Shown here: positions 32,651 through 41,906 of the stretch, piece by piece
Layout of the letters: every line of letters starts with the position of its first letter
Numbering within the stretch: position 1 is the first letter of the stretch
Assembly (NCBI GenBank): GCA_050998615.1
Contig: JBPCQA010000017.1
Span: 45,911-109,910, forward strand
Reading direction: 5' to 3'
Origin: JBPCQA01 sp050998615
Lineage (GTDB): Bacteria > Actinomycetota > Actinomycetes > Propionibacteriales > Nocardioidaceae
Length of the DNA: 64,000 nucleotides
Position numbers and translations under genes: made by a program
Notes under the pieces: generated by a model
Told to the model about the DNA's origin: nothing
Seen by the model: the letters and a program-made list of their open reading frames with translations, nothing else
Database searches by the model: none

Positions 32651-34123
32651 GTGCCTGAACTCTTCATCAACGGACAGTGGCGGTCGCCGGCCGAGGGGGG
32701 ACGGCGCGAGATCCGCTGTCCAGCAACCGGCGAGCCGGTCGCGACGGTTGACGAGGCAACCGAGACCGACACGGTGGAGGCGATTCAAGCAGCTCGCCGA
32801 GCATTCGACGGCGGCTGCTGGTCGACCAGCCCCGTGCACGACCGCGGCGCGCTGCTACGCAAGGTCGCCGACCTGTTGATCAGCAACAAGGCCGAGATCG
32901 CGACCGCCGAATCTCTCGACACCGGAAAGCGATTGTCAGAGAGCCGGTACGACGTCGACGACGTGGTCGCGGTCTTCAGGTTCTACGCCAACGTCGCTGC
33001 AGAGGATGCCGGCCGCGTCGTCGACACCGGTCAGCCGGACATCCGCAGCCGGATCGTGCATGAGCCGGTCGGGGTCTGCGGGTTGATTACGCCGTGGAAC
33101 TACCCGTTGCTGCAGACGTCATGGAAGGTCGCCCCCGCTCTGGCAGCCGGGAACACGTTTGTGCTCAAGCCAAGCGAGCTCACTCCGTCGACGGCTGTCT
33201 TGCTGATGAAGTACCTCGACGAGGCGGGGCTGCCGGCTGGCGTCGCGAACCTGACTCTGGGGGCGGGGCCGGTCGCCGGCGCCCCGCTGGCCGAGCATCC
33301 AGACGTCGACCTCGTCTCGTTCACCGGTGGGCTCGACACCGGCCGACGCATCATGGCCAGCGCGTCGCAGACCGTGAAGAAGATCGCGCTCGAGCTGGGC
33401 GGCAAGAACCCCAACGTCGTCTTCGCAGACTGCGACGTCGAGGTTGCTCTCGACTTCGCGCTTACCGCCGTGTTCTTGCACTCTGGGCAGGTGTGCTCGG
33501 CCGGTGCCCGGCTCATCGTCGAAGAGTCGATCAAGGACAGTTTCGTCGACGAGTTGGTGGCCCGCGCCGCCAAGATCCGGCTTGGCGGCCCATTCGACGA
33601 GCATGCCGAGACCGGCACTCTCATCTCGGCTGCGCACCGAGAGAAGGTTGAGGCGTACGTCGCCGCGGGTGTGGCCGAGGGTGCCACGTTGCGATGTGGC
33701 GGCCGACGCCCCGAGGGTGCAGAGTTCGCCAACGGCTTCTACTACCTGCCCACCATTCTCGATGGCTGTACGTCGAAGATGACCGCCGTACAGGAGGAGT
33801 CGTTCGGGCCGGTGCTGACGGTTGAGACGTTCACCGATGAAGACGACGCGGTTGCCATCGCCAACGAAACCTATTACGGGCTCGCGGGTGGCCTCTGGAC
33901 GCAAAACGCGGGCCGTGCCGAGCGCGTCGCGAGCCGGCTGCGGGTGGGCACGGTCTGGATCAACGACTATCACCCCTATGTGCCGCAGGCAGAGTGGGGC
34001 GGTTACAAGCGATCCGGTATCGGCCGGGAGTTGGGGGCAGCGGGGCTGGACGAATATCGCGAAACCAAGCACATCTGGCACAACGTCCGTCCCACCGTGC
34101 AGCAGTGGTTCGGTGGTGGCTGA
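32651..34123 (+). CDS. betB: Betaine aldehyde dehydrogenase-like ALDH
   Basis: A 490-residue NAD(P)-dependent aldehyde dehydrogenase. Features are PWNYPLLQTSWKVAPALAAG, ALELGGKNPNVVFAD with the general-base glutamate, SGQVCSAGARLIVEE with the catalytic cysteine, and EESFGPVLTVETF. It is predicted to oxidise betaine aldehyde to glycine betaine. The GTG at 32651 is chosen because GGAGG lies just upstream and the protein then starts with the usual LFINGQWRSP. It overlaps betA by TGATG, making the two oxidation steps translationally coupled. Specificity rests on the choline dehydrogenase and betaine transporter genes that follow. Confidence 0.88.
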   Translation: MPELFINGQWRSPAEGGRREIRCPATGEPVATVDEATETDTVEAIQAARRAFDGGCWSTSPVHDRGALLRKVADLLISNKAEIATAESLDTGKRLSESRYDVDDVVAVFRFYANVAAEDAGRVVDTGQPDIRSRIVHEPVGVCGLITPWNYPLLQTSWKVAPALAAGNTFVLKPSELTPSTAVLLMKYLDEAGLPAGVANLTLGAGPVAGAPLAEHPDVDLVSFTGGLDTGRRIMASASQTVKKIALELGGKNPNVVFADCDVEVALDFALTAVFLHSGQVCSAGARLIVEESIKDSFVDELVARAAKIRLGGPFDEHAETGTLISAAHREKVEAYVAAGVAEGATLRCGGRRPEGAEFANGFYYLPTILDGCTSKMTAVQEESFGPVLTVETFTDEDDAVAIANETYYGLAGGLWTQNAGRAERVASRLRVGTVWINDYHPYVPQAEWGGYKRSGIGRELGAAGLDEYRETKHIWHNVRPTVQQWFGGG

Positions 34124-35862
34124 TGGCGATCGGCAACAACACGGTCGCCAAGAGCAATGGCAACAACCGGGTGTGGGACTTCATCATCGTGGGCGGCGGC
34201 TCTGCCGGGTGTGCGCTGGCGAATCGGCTGAGCGCTGATCCGTCGACTTCGGTGCTGGTGCTGGAGGCGGGGCGTTCTGACTACAAGATCGACCCGTTCA
34301 TTCACATGCCGGCCGCGCTGACGATCCCGATCGGCAACAGGTTCTACGACTGGAAGTATGAGTCGGAGCCCGAGCCCAACATGTTCGACCGCAGGGTGTT
34401 TCACGCCCGAGGCAAGGTGCTCGGCGGGTCGAGCAGCATCAACGGGATGATCTTCCAACGCGGCAACCCGTTGGACTACGAGCGTTGGGCCGCCGACCCC
34501 GGCATGGAGAGCTGGGACTACCTGCACTGTCTGCCGTACTTCAAGCGGATGGAGACCTGTATGGCCGGTGCGGACGAGTGGCGCGGAGGCAGCGGCCCTC
34601 TCGTGCTCGAGCGCGGCGCCGCCACCAATCCGCTGTTCAGGGCGTTCTTCGAGGCCGCCCAACAGGCCGGCTACCCGTCGACCGATGACGTCAACGGCTA
34701 CCGGCAGGAGGGCTTCGCCAGGTTTGACCGCAACGTGCACCGCGGACGTCGTCTCTCCGCGGCGCGTGCCTACCTGCATCCGGTGATGCACCGGCCCAAC
34801 CTCAAGGTCGAGACCCGAGCCCTCACGACCGAGGTCGTCTTCGACGGCTCCCGTGCGGTCGGTGTTGACTATCTGCGCGCCGGCAAGACGCCGCACCGAG
34901 CCTTGGGCATCGAGATCGTCTTGTGCGGCGGGGCGATCAACACACCGCAGTTGCTGCAATTGTCGGGCGTCGGGAACGCCACCGACCTGCGCGGCCACGG
35001 CATCGACGTCGTACGTCACCTTCCCGGGGTCGGGCAAAACCTGCAGGACCATCTCGAGGTCTACATCCAGTACGCAAGCAAACAGCCGGTGTCGATCGCG
35101 CCCGGGCTAAGGTGGCGCGCCCGTCCGAAGATCGGCTTCGACTGGCTCTTCTTCCGCCGCGGCCTCGGGGCTACCAACCACTTCGAAGGCGGCGGTTTCG
35201 CCCGCAGCAACGACATTGTCGACTACCCGAACCTGATGTTCCATTTCCTGCCGGTCGCGATCCGGTACGACGGCAGTGCGCCCACCGAGGGCCACGGTTA
35301 CCAGGTGCACATTGGGCCGATGTACTCCGACGTGCGTGGCTCGGTCATGATCAGGTCGGCCGACCCGAGACAGCACCCGGCGCTTCGGTTCAACTATCTG
35401 TCCACCGACAACGACCGCCGCGAGTGGGTCGAAGCCGTCCATGTCGCCCGCGACATCTTGAACCAGCCGGCGTTCGAGCCGTTCAACGATGGGGAGTTGT
35501 CGCCAGGTCCGTCGGTGACCACCGATGAGGAGATCCTGGCGTGGGTGGCCCGGGATGCGGAGACGGCGCTGCATCCCTCGTGTACGGCGAAAATGGGGGT
35601 CGACGACATGTCGGTCGTCGACCCCAGCACGATGCGGGTCCACGGCGTACAAGGACTGCGGGTTGTCGACGCGTCGGTGATGCCCTACGTCACCAACGGC
35701 AACATCTACGCACCGGTGATGATGGTGGCGGAGAAGGCGGCCGACCTCATCCTCGAGAACACGCCGTTGCCGGCGGCCGAAGTGCCCTACTACCGCTTCC
35801 GCGACAACATGCCTCTTTATCCGCCTTCGCCGCAAGGCATAGGAAGTCAAGATAAGCCATGA
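34123..35862 (+). CDS. betA: Choline dehydrogenase-like GMC flavoprotein
   Basis: A 579-residue GMC oxidoreductase. The N-terminal FAD-binding motif is FIIVGGGSAGCALANRLS. HARGKVLGGSSSINGMIFQR is GMC signature 1, and GGAINTPQLLQLSGVGN is signature 2. The C-terminal catalytic region has HPSCTAKMGVDDMSVVD and TNGNIYAPVMMVAEKAADLI. It should oxidise choline to betaine aldehyde at the membrane or in the cytosol. ATG at 34123 overlaps the ALDH stop; the longer frame from 33994 is read-through inside betB. It overlaps proV by 4 nt (ATGA). Confidence 0.9.
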   Translation: MAIGNNTVAKSNGNNRVWDFIIVGGGSAGCALANRLSADPSTSVLVLEAGRSDYKIDPFIHMPAALTIPIGNRFYDWKYESEPEPNMFDRRVFHARGKVLGGSSSINGMIFQRGNPLDYERWAADPGMESWDYLHCLPYFKRMETCMAGADEWRGGSGPLVLERGAATNPLFRAFFEAAQQAGYPSTDDVNGYRQEGFARFDRNVHRGRRLSAARAYLHPVMHRPNLKVETRALTTEVVFDGSRAVGVDYLRAGKTPHRALGIEIVLCGGAINTPQLLQLSGVGNATDLRGHGIDVVRHLPGVGQNLQDHLEVYIQYASKQPVSIAPGLRWRARPKIGFDWLFFRRGLGATNHFEGGGFARSNDIVDYPNLMFHFLPVAIRYDGSAPTEGHGYQVHIGPMYSDVRGSVMIRSADPRQHPALRFNYLSTDNDRREWVEAVHVARDILNQPAFEPFNDGELSPGPSVTTDEEILAWVARDAETALHPSCTAKMGVDDMSVVDPSTMRVHGVQGLRVVDASVMPYVTNGNIYAPVMMVAEKAADLILENTPLPAAEVPYYRFRDNMPLYPPSPQGIGSQDKP

Positions 35863-36956
35863 CCGAGACCCTGAAGACGCCGGAGTCGCCCAAGACGACT
35901 GCCCAGCCGGCAACGTCAGACGCCCCTCTGGCGATGTCCGTGGAGCACCTATGGAAGGTGTTCGGCCCGAAGGCCGACAAGATCATCGGCTCCTCGGATG
36001 CCGACCTCCCCCGCCAGCAGCTGCTGAAGAAGACCGGATGCGTTGCGGCGGTGAAAGACATCTCGTTCGACGTGACACCTGGCGAAGTCTTCGTGGTGAT
36101 GGGACTGTCGGGGTCCGGGAAGTCGACGCTGGTGAGGTGCCTGACCCGGCTGATCGAGCCCAGCGCCGGCACCATCACGATCAACGGGCGCGAAATCACC
36201 CACGCATCGGTCTCGACGCTGCGGGATTTGCGGCGTAATCACGTCTCGATGGTCTTCCAGCACTTCGGCCTGCTGCCGCATCGCCGAGTGCTCGACAACG
36301 TCTCATACGGGCTCGAGGTCCGCGGCGTCTCCAAGGCCGAGCGCCGGGCCAAGGCCGGCGAGATCGTCGAGCTGGTTGGCCTCGGCGGCAACGAGAACTC
36401 TTACCCCGACCAGCTGTCGGGCGGAATGCAGCAGCGCGTTGGCCTTGCCCGGGCGCTTGCCAGCGACCCCTCCTTGCTGCTCTTCGACGAGCCCTTCTCG
36501 GCGCTCGACCCGCTGATTCGGCGTGACATGCAAAACGAGGTCATCCGGCTGCAAGAGGATCTGCAGAAGACGATGGTGTTCATCACCCACGACCTGCAAG
36601 AGGCGCTCAAGCTCGGTGACCGCATCCTGATCATGCGCGACGGTGAAATCGTGCAGATCGGCAAGCCCGACGAGATCATCGCTCGCCCGGCCGACGACTA
36701 TGTCCGCGACTTCGTCAGCGACGTGCCCCGCTCCCACGTGCTGACCTTGAAGTGGGTCATGCGTGAGCCGAGAGACGGCGACTCCCATGACGGACCGGTG
36801 ATGGCATCCGACACCGTGGTCCGAAACGCGGCGAGGGCCGCTCTTGCCTCAGAGCATCCGGTTCAGGTCATCGATGACGGAAAACTCGTCGGCATCGTCG
36901 ATGACGACGCGATCCTGCGCGTCGTGGTAGCCGAAGAAGGAGGAGTCTCGGCGTGA
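35859..36956 (+). CDS. proV: Glycine betaine/choline ABC transporter ATPase (ProV/OpuA type)
   Basis: A 365-residue ATPase. It has an N-terminal helical extension typical of ProV (LWKVFGPKADKII), Walker A MGLSGSGKSTLVRC, signature LSGGMQQRVGLARAL, Walker B LLLFDEPFSALDP and switch FITHDLQEALKLGDR. The C-terminus carries one CBS-like segment (HPVQVIDDGKLVGIVDDDAI), used for osmotic or nucleotide sensing in relatives. It energises uptake through the fused permease encoded next, which it overlaps by 4 nt (GTGA). Confidence 0.93.
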   Translation: MTETLKTPESPKTTAQPATSDAPLAMSVEHLWKVFGPKADKIIGSSDADLPRQQLLKKTGCVAAVKDISFDVTPGEVFVVMGLSGSGKSTLVRCLTRLIEPSAGTITINGREITHASVSTLRDLRRNHVSMVFQHFGLLPHRRVLDNVSYGLEVRGVSKAERRAKAGEIVELVGLGGNENSYPDQLSGGMQQRVGLARALASDPSLLLFDEPFSALDPLIRRDMQNEVIRLQEDLQKTMVFITHDLQEALKLGDRILIMRDGEIVQIGKPDEIIARPADDYVRDFVSDVPRSHVLTLKWVMREPRDGDSHDGPVMASDTVVRNAARAALASEHPVQVIDDGKLVGIVDDDAILRVVVAEEGGVSA

Positions 36957-38950
36957 CTATCTCGGCGACCGCTCGCGATAGGGCGACCGGCTTCGGCGCA
37001 ACGCTGCGTAGACGCAGACTGCCAAAGTGGCCACTGCTTCTCGTGGTCGTCGCGATCTGGGTGATCGCGTGGTCCTACCTGCGTGGGCGAGATACCCTTC
37101 CGCTCGGCACGGCAGACTTGACTCCGCTGCATGTCTGGATCACTAATCAACAAGTCGCCATCGAGAGTGGTAACGGCATCGTGATCCGGGCGACGTATGC
37201 GCTCGGCGGATACGCCAACACGGTCATCACCTGGCTTCAAGGATTGCTGTCGACTCCCACCGGGTTGCGGCCGGTGCCGCAGATCGGCTGGCTCGGGGTC
37301 GTCGCGGCCGCGGCCTGGGTTGCGCTGGCCACCGCCGGGTGGCGAATTGCCTTGTTCGTGGGGCTGTGCTTCATGTCGTTCGGTGTGCTCGGCTACTGGC
37401 AAGACAGCATCGACTTGCTGATCATGACGTTTGTGGCAGTGGCTATCTGCCTCCTGATCGGGCTCCCGCTCGGCGTACTGATGGGCAACAGCAAGGCAGC
37501 GACCGCGGTGATCACGCCGGTGCTCGACGTGATGCAGACGATCCCGTCCTTCGTCTACCTGCTTCCGATGGTCGTCTTCTTCGGAATCGGCCCCGCGGCA
37601 GCGGTGATGGCGACGTTGATCTACGCGCTTCCTCCGGTGGTGCGCATCAGCGCACACGGCATCCGCACGGTGCCGCGTACGGCTATTGAGGCCACCGACT
37701 CGCTCGGGCAGACCCGCCGCCAGCGGCTGACCAAGGTGCAGATGCCGATGGCCAAACGGACGATCATCGTCGGCATCAACCAGACCACGATGGCCGCCTT
37801 GTCAATGGCGACGATCGCAGCCTTAATCAGCGGCCCGGGCCTCGGTGTGCCGGTGCTGCAGGCCCTACAGGCCCTGCTGGTCGGCCAGGCCTTCGTGCCG
37901 GGGCTCGCGATCGTGATCATGGCGATCATGCTCGACCGTACGACGACCGCGGTGAGCGAGCGCTCGGAAAAAGTGGCGCGGGCCGGTGGCGGGAACACGT
38001 TGTTGCGCAGGGGCATGCTGACGGTTGCGGGCATTGTCGCATTGGTTGCCGTCTACATCTCCCACACGTACCTGTGGGCGGCGCAGTTCCCCACGTCGAT
38101 AAGTGTCGGTTCCTGGCTTCAGGACCGGGTGCAGGCGGCCAGCAACTGGATCGCGGACAACCTCTACACCGTCACCAACGGGTTCAAGAACGAGATCAGT
38201 TATCTGCTGCTAAACCCGCTGCAGGATCTGCTGGTCAACTCCCCGTGGTGGCTGGTCGCGGCCGCCATCGTTGCCATTGCCGCGATCCTAGGTGGTGTCT
38301 GGGCGGTTGTGACGTCGGTGGTCTGCCTGGTTGGCCTTTACTACCTTGGCCTGTGGCAAGACAGCATGGTGACGTTGACCACGGTGCTGGTCGCGACCGT
38401 TCTGGTGATGATCCTGGCGGTGATATTTGGCGTATGGATGGGCCGCAGCCACGTTACCGATCGGGTGCTGCGACCGCTGCTTGATGCGGGCCAGACATTG
38501 CCGTCGTTCGTATATCTGGTGCCCGCACTGGCGCTGTTCAGCGCGACTAGATTCACCGCGATCGTTGCGGCCATCGTTTATGCCGCTCCAGCGGCCATCA
38601 AGCTGGTTGCCGACGGAATCCGTGGAGTGTCGGCGACAACCATTGAAGCCGCCGAGTCGACGGGATCGACTCGCTGGCAGATCATCACCAAGGTTCAGCT
38701 GCCGATGGCGCGCGGCTCGCTGGCCTTGGCGGCCAACCAGGGTCTGCTCTATGTGCTCGCGATGGTGGTGATCGGCGGACTGGTCGGCGCCGGAGCGCTC
38801 GGCTATGACATCGTCGCCGGTTTCTCGCAGGGCCAGCTCTACGGCAAGGGCGCGGCAGCAGGCGTGTCGATCGCCCTGCTAGGCATCATGCTCGACCGCA
38901 TCAGCAGGCACGCAGCGCAAGGTGGCGGCGCCGGCGCCACCCATCAATAG
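36953..38950 (+). CDS. proW: Fused double-domain ProW-type permease
   Basis: A 665-residue permease with two complete binding-protein-dependent transport domains in one chain. The first (about residues 155-330) has QTIPSFVYLLPMVVFFGIG and the EAA-like loop TAIEATDSLGQTRRQRLTKV. The second (about 480-650) has QTLPSFVYLVPALALFSA and TTIEAAESTGSTRWQIITKV. Single-domain ProW dimers are the textbook form, so this is an internal duplication/fusion that fixes a 1:1 pairing. About twelve or more membrane helices are expected. It is encoded between ATPase and binding protein. Confidence 0.92.
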   Translation: MTISATARDRATGFGATLRRRRLPKWPLLLVVVAIWVIAWSYLRGRDTLPLGTADLTPLHVWITNQQVAIESGNGIVIRATYALGGYANTVITWLQGLLSTPTGLRPVPQIGWLGVVAAAAWVALATAGWRIALFVGLCFMSFGVLGYWQDSIDLLIMTFVAVAICLLIGLPLGVLMGNSKAATAVITPVLDVMQTIPSFVYLLPMVVFFGIGPAAAVMATLIYALPPVVRISAHGIRTVPRTAIEATDSLGQTRRQRLTKVQMPMAKRTIIVGINQTTMAALSMATIAALISGPGLGVPVLQALQALLVGQAFVPGLAIVIMAIMLDRTTTAVSERSEKVARAGGGNTLLRRGMLTVAGIVALVAVYISHTYLWAAQFPTSISVGSWLQDRVQAASNWIADNLYTVTNGFKNEISYLLLNPLQDLLVNSPWWLVAAAIVAIAAILGGVWAVVTSVVCLVGLYYLGLWQDSMVTLTTVLVATVLVMILAVIFGVWMGRSHVTDRVLRPLLDAGQTLPSFVYLVPALALFSATRFTAIVAAIVYAAPAAIKLVADGIRGVSATTIEAAESTGSTRWQIITKVQLPMARGSLALAANQGLLYVLAMVVIGGLVGAGALGYDIVAGFSQGQLYGKGAAAGVSIALLGIMLDRISRHAAQGGGAGATHQ

Positions 38951-38987
38951 TTCACCCAGCGGTCGCTGGGGTCAGTGAGGAGAGGTT

Positions 38988-39962
38988 ATGAGGAAACTTT
39001 CGAGCCGAGGGGCGCTCAAAGCCGTTGCCGTGGCGGCCAGCCTCACGCTGGGGCTCGCCGCTTGCGGCGGCGGGAACATCAAAACCGGCAGCAGCACGAA
39101 TGCGGCTGGAGGTAAGACCTGCGGTACGTTCAACATCGCGGTCAACCCCTGGGTCGGCTACGAGGCCGACGCCTACGTCGTGGGCGACGTCGCGGCGACA
39201 AAGCTGGGTTGCGATGTCCAGTACAAAAACCTCAAGGAAGAGGTTTCCTGGGCCGGGTTCGGCACCGGTGAGGTCGACGTCGTGCTGGAGAACTGGGGTC
39301 ACCCAGACCTCGTGCAGCGTTACATCAAGGGCAACCACACCGCGGAAGTGGCCGGGCTCACCGGGAACCGCGGAGTCATCGGGTGGTTCGTGCCACCGTG
39401 GCTGGCTAAGGCGCACCCCGATATCACCAACTGGAAGAACCTGAACAAATACGCGGCGAACTTCAAGACGTCCGAGTCGGGAAACCAGGGACAATTCCTC
39501 GACGGTGATCCGTCCTTCGTGACCAACGATGCGGCTTTGGTGCAAAACCTGCACCTGAACTTCAAGGTTGTGTACGCCGGCTCCGAGGCGGCCTTGATCA
39601 CCGCGTTCCGCAACGCCGAGAAGAACCACACTTGGGTCATCGGCTACTTCTACGAGCCCCAGTGGTTCTTGTCAGAGGTGCCGCTCGTCCAAGTCCAGCT
39701 GCCGCCGTACACCCCTGGTTGTGACAGCAACCCGCAGACGATCAAGTGCGGCTACCCGATCTACCACCTGGACAAGATCGTTGCGACGCAGTTTGCCCAG
39801 TCCGGTAGCCCGGCGTACAACTTGGTGAAGAACTTCCACTGGACCAACGACCAGCAGAACGTGGTCGCGAAGTACATCGCCCAAGACGGGATGAGCCCGA
39901 AGGCAGCGGCGCAGAAGTGGATAGCGGCCAACCAGAGCCTGGTCAACTCCTGGCTCAAGTAG
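38988..39962 (+). CDS. proX: Glycine betaine/choline-binding lipoprotein (ProX/OpuAC type)
   Basis: A 324-residue substrate-binding lipoprotein. Signal sequence and lipobox end in LAAC, with Cys26 as the lipidated residue. The mature protein starts NIAVNPWVGYEADAYVVGDV, typical of OpuAC-like betaine-binding proteins. Aromatic residues, for example in VSWAGFGTGEVDVVLENWG and GWFVPPWL, could form the quaternary-amine cage. It follows the permease gene by 37 nt and ends the operon. It delivers substrate to ProVW at the outer face of the membrane. Confidence 0.92.
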   Translation: MRKLSSRGALKAVAVAASLTLGLAACGGGNIKTGSSTNAAGGKTCGTFNIAVNPWVGYEADAYVVGDVAATKLGCDVQYKNLKEEVSWAGFGTGEVDVVLENWGHPDLVQRYIKGNHTAEVAGLTGNRGVIGWFVPPWLAKAHPDITNWKNLNKYAANFKTSESGNQGQFLDGDPSFVTNDAALVQNLHLNFKVVYAGSEAALITAFRNAEKNHTWVIGYFYEPQWFLSEVPLVQVQLPPYTPGCDSNPQTIKCGYPIYHLDKIVATQFAQSGSPAYNLVKNFHWTNDQQNVVAKYIAQDGMSPKAAAQKWIAANQSLVNSWLK

Positions 39963-39978
39963 TCGAGATGACCGAGCG

Positions 39979-40139
39979 ATGGTTGAGGAGGCCGCTTTGC
40001 GGCCGTCTCGAAACCACATGATCTGAGCGGTGGTTTCGAGACGCTCACTGCCGCTCGCTCCTCAACTACCGTGGTGCGGACGCTCGCTCCTCAACCATCG
40101 TGGGCCGCCGGGCCGGGGCCGTCCGCTCAACCACCGTGA
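39979..40139. repeat. REP-like repeat array between convergent operons
   Basis: A nearly gene-free gap holds several units: GATGGTTGAGGAGGCCGC with GCGGCCGTCTCGAAACCAC; then inverted GTGGTTTCGAGACGCTCAC and GCTCGCTCCTCAACTACCG; then GACGCTCGCTCCTCAACCA; then CGCTCAACCACCG. This is the densest cluster of the dispersed family in the window and can form strong hairpins between the convergent proX and etfA genes. Confidence 0.75.
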
Positions 40140-40140
40140 G

Positions 40141-41130
40141 TCAGGCTAGGCGTCGGTGGAGCTCCTCGTTGATGGCTGGCACGATCTCGTGCATGTCACC
40201 GATCACCGCGTAGTGGGCCTTGGTGACCATCGGTGCATCGGGGTCGGTGTTGATGGCCACGATCGTTTTCGCACTCTGACACCCGGCCCAGTGTTGGATC
40301 GCGCCACTGATGCCGCAGGCGATGTAGACGTCGGGCGCGATGCGGCTGCCGGTTTGGCCGACTTGTTCGTGGTGTGGTCGCCAGCCAAGGCTGGTCACGA
40401 CGCGCGACACACCGAGTGTGCCGCCGAGCAGGTCTGCCAGCTCAAGCAGCTCACCGAAGCCCTCGGCGCTGCCGACTCCCCGGCCGCCGCCGACGACGAC
40501 GCGCGCACCGGTCAATGCTGCCGTGTCGTCAACCTCACTCGTCTCGGCCCGCACGACTCGGGCGACCAGGTCGGCGTCGGCCAACGGCGGCTCGAACTCC
40601 TGGACCGTCGGCTGGGTCGGCTGGTCGGAAGGTTGCGGCACGGTCGCGTGCCCGGCCACGGTCAGCACCGCCGGTCGGGTGTCGAGGCGCATCTCCTCCA
40701 ACACTGCCCCTCCCATCACCTGGCGCGAAACCACTAACGGGTCACTAGCATCGGCGGCCACGACGTTGGCGGCCATCATCACGTCGAGGCGGGCCGCGAC
40801 ATGGGCGAGGATCTCGCTCCCCCGCGGAGTTCCCGCGGCCATGACCACGCCAGCCTCGATCTGCGTCGCCGCGGCGACCACGGCTGCCGCCCAGGCGGCC
40901 GCGGCGTACGACGGCAGCCTCTCGTGACGAGCGTGGTGCAGGACCCGCACGCCCTGACTCCCCAGCTGCTGCGGCACGACGTCTTGCAGGTCGGGAGAAA
41001 GGTCACCCACCAGTACGGCGTGCACGGGGCCGCCGCCGGACCTGCCGGCCATGTCACGAGCGAACGTCAACGTTTCGCTGGAGGTCTCCATGACGCCTTG
41101 GGCGTCGGTCTCGACGAGGACGAGGATCAT
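40141..41130 (-). CDS. etfA: Electron transfer flavoprotein alpha subunit
   Basis: A 329-residue EtfA with the N-terminal domain (VLVETDAQGVMETSSETL) and the C-terminal FAD domain: VVGGGRGVGSAEGFGELLEL, SLGWRPHHEQVGQTGSRIAP and YIACGISGAIQHWAGCQSAK, then TIVAINTDPDAPM. With EtfB it carries electrons from the dimethylglycine dehydrogenase-like protein to ETF-quinone oxidoreductase, not found in this window. Overlap with etfB by 4 nt makes this a dedicated three-gene operon. Confidence 0.94.
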   Translation of the reverse strand: MILVLVETDAQGVMETSSETLTFARDMAGRSGGGPVHAVLVGDLSPDLQDVVPQQLGSQGVRVLHHARHERLPSYAAAAWAAAVVAAATQIEAGVVMAAGTPRGSEILAHVAARLDVMMAANVVAADASDPLVVSRQVMGGAVLEEMRLDTRPAVLTVAGHATVPQPSDQPTQPTVQEFEPPLADADLVARVVRAETSEVDDTAALTGARVVVGGGRGVGSAEGFGELLELADLLGGTLGVSRVVTSLGWRPHHEQVGQTGSRIAPDVYIACGISGAIQHWAGCQSAKTIVAINTDPDAPMVTKAHYAVIGDMHEIVPAINEELHRRLA

Positions 41131-41906
41131 TGTGAGACCACTCCGATCTTCACGAGCAAATCGACAACAGCGGGCGCCGCATCGGCACCCTCGCCGAGCA
41201 CCTCCACCCTGTTGGGTTGCTCCGGTGGCAGCTGCAGCCGCACTCGCCCCGAGCCCACCGGCTCAAGCTCCGGGGTGACGGTGTCAACCGGAGTGCGCTT
41301 GGCCTTCATCCGGCCCGGGATGGAGGGGTAGCGCGGTGTGATACCGCCCTCCATCATCGCGATGACCGCCGGCAGGGGCAGCTCGAACACCTCGGTGCCT
41401 TCGGGCCCCTCGCCACGCGCGGTCGCCGTACCGTCGCTGATCTCTACTGTCGAAATGCCGGTTAACACCGGGCGGTCGAGCGCGTAGGCGAGGCGCACGG
41501 CCACCTGGAAGTCGCCCGTGTCGGCCGCGTCGTTGCCCAACAGCACAAGGTCGAACGCGGCACCGGCAGATTCACGAGCCTTCACCACGTCGGAAATGGC
41601 TGCCGCCACGTCCGCTGGTCCGAAGCTGTCGCCGTCGGCTTCGATCAGCACCGCTGCTGTGCAGCCGACGGCGACGGCGTCACGGATCTGTTCGAGCGCA
41701 TCGGCCGAGCCAAGACTGAGCACGGTGGCTTCGCCATCCGTCGCTTTGGCGATTTGGATGGCCGTCTCCACCGCGCACTCCTCGTGTGCGCTCACGGTGT
41801 ACCCGACGTGACGGGCGTCGACCGACCTGGAGTCGTCCGTGAGCATGATCCGCCCCGAGGTCTCGGGAACTCGTTTGATGCACACCAAGACGTTTGCCAT
41901 GGTCAC
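41127..41906 (-). CDS. etfB: Electron transfer flavoprotein beta subunit
   Basis: A 259-residue EtfB. Features are NVLVCIKRVPETSGRIML, the SAHEECAVETAIQIAK stretch, LLGNDAADTGDFQVAVRLAY (the family's AMP-binding region), and a C-terminal MKAKRTPVDTVTPEL segment of the LMKAKKKPI type. It overlaps the flavoprotein gene upstream by 4 nt and etfA downstream by 4 nt. It is second in the operon. Confidence 0.93.
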   Translation of the reverse strand: MTMANVLVCIKRVPETSGRIMLTDDSRSVDARHVGYTVSAHEECAVETAIQIAKATDGEATVLSLGSADALEQIRDAVAVGCTAAVLIEADGDSFGPADVAAAISDVVKARESAGAAFDLVLLGNDAADTGDFQVAVRLAYALDRPVLTGISTVEISDGTATARGEGPEGTEVFELPLPAVIAMMEGGITPRYPSIPGRMKAKRTPVDTVTPELEPVGSGRVRLQLPPEQPNRVEVLGEGADAAPAVVDLLVKIGVVSQ

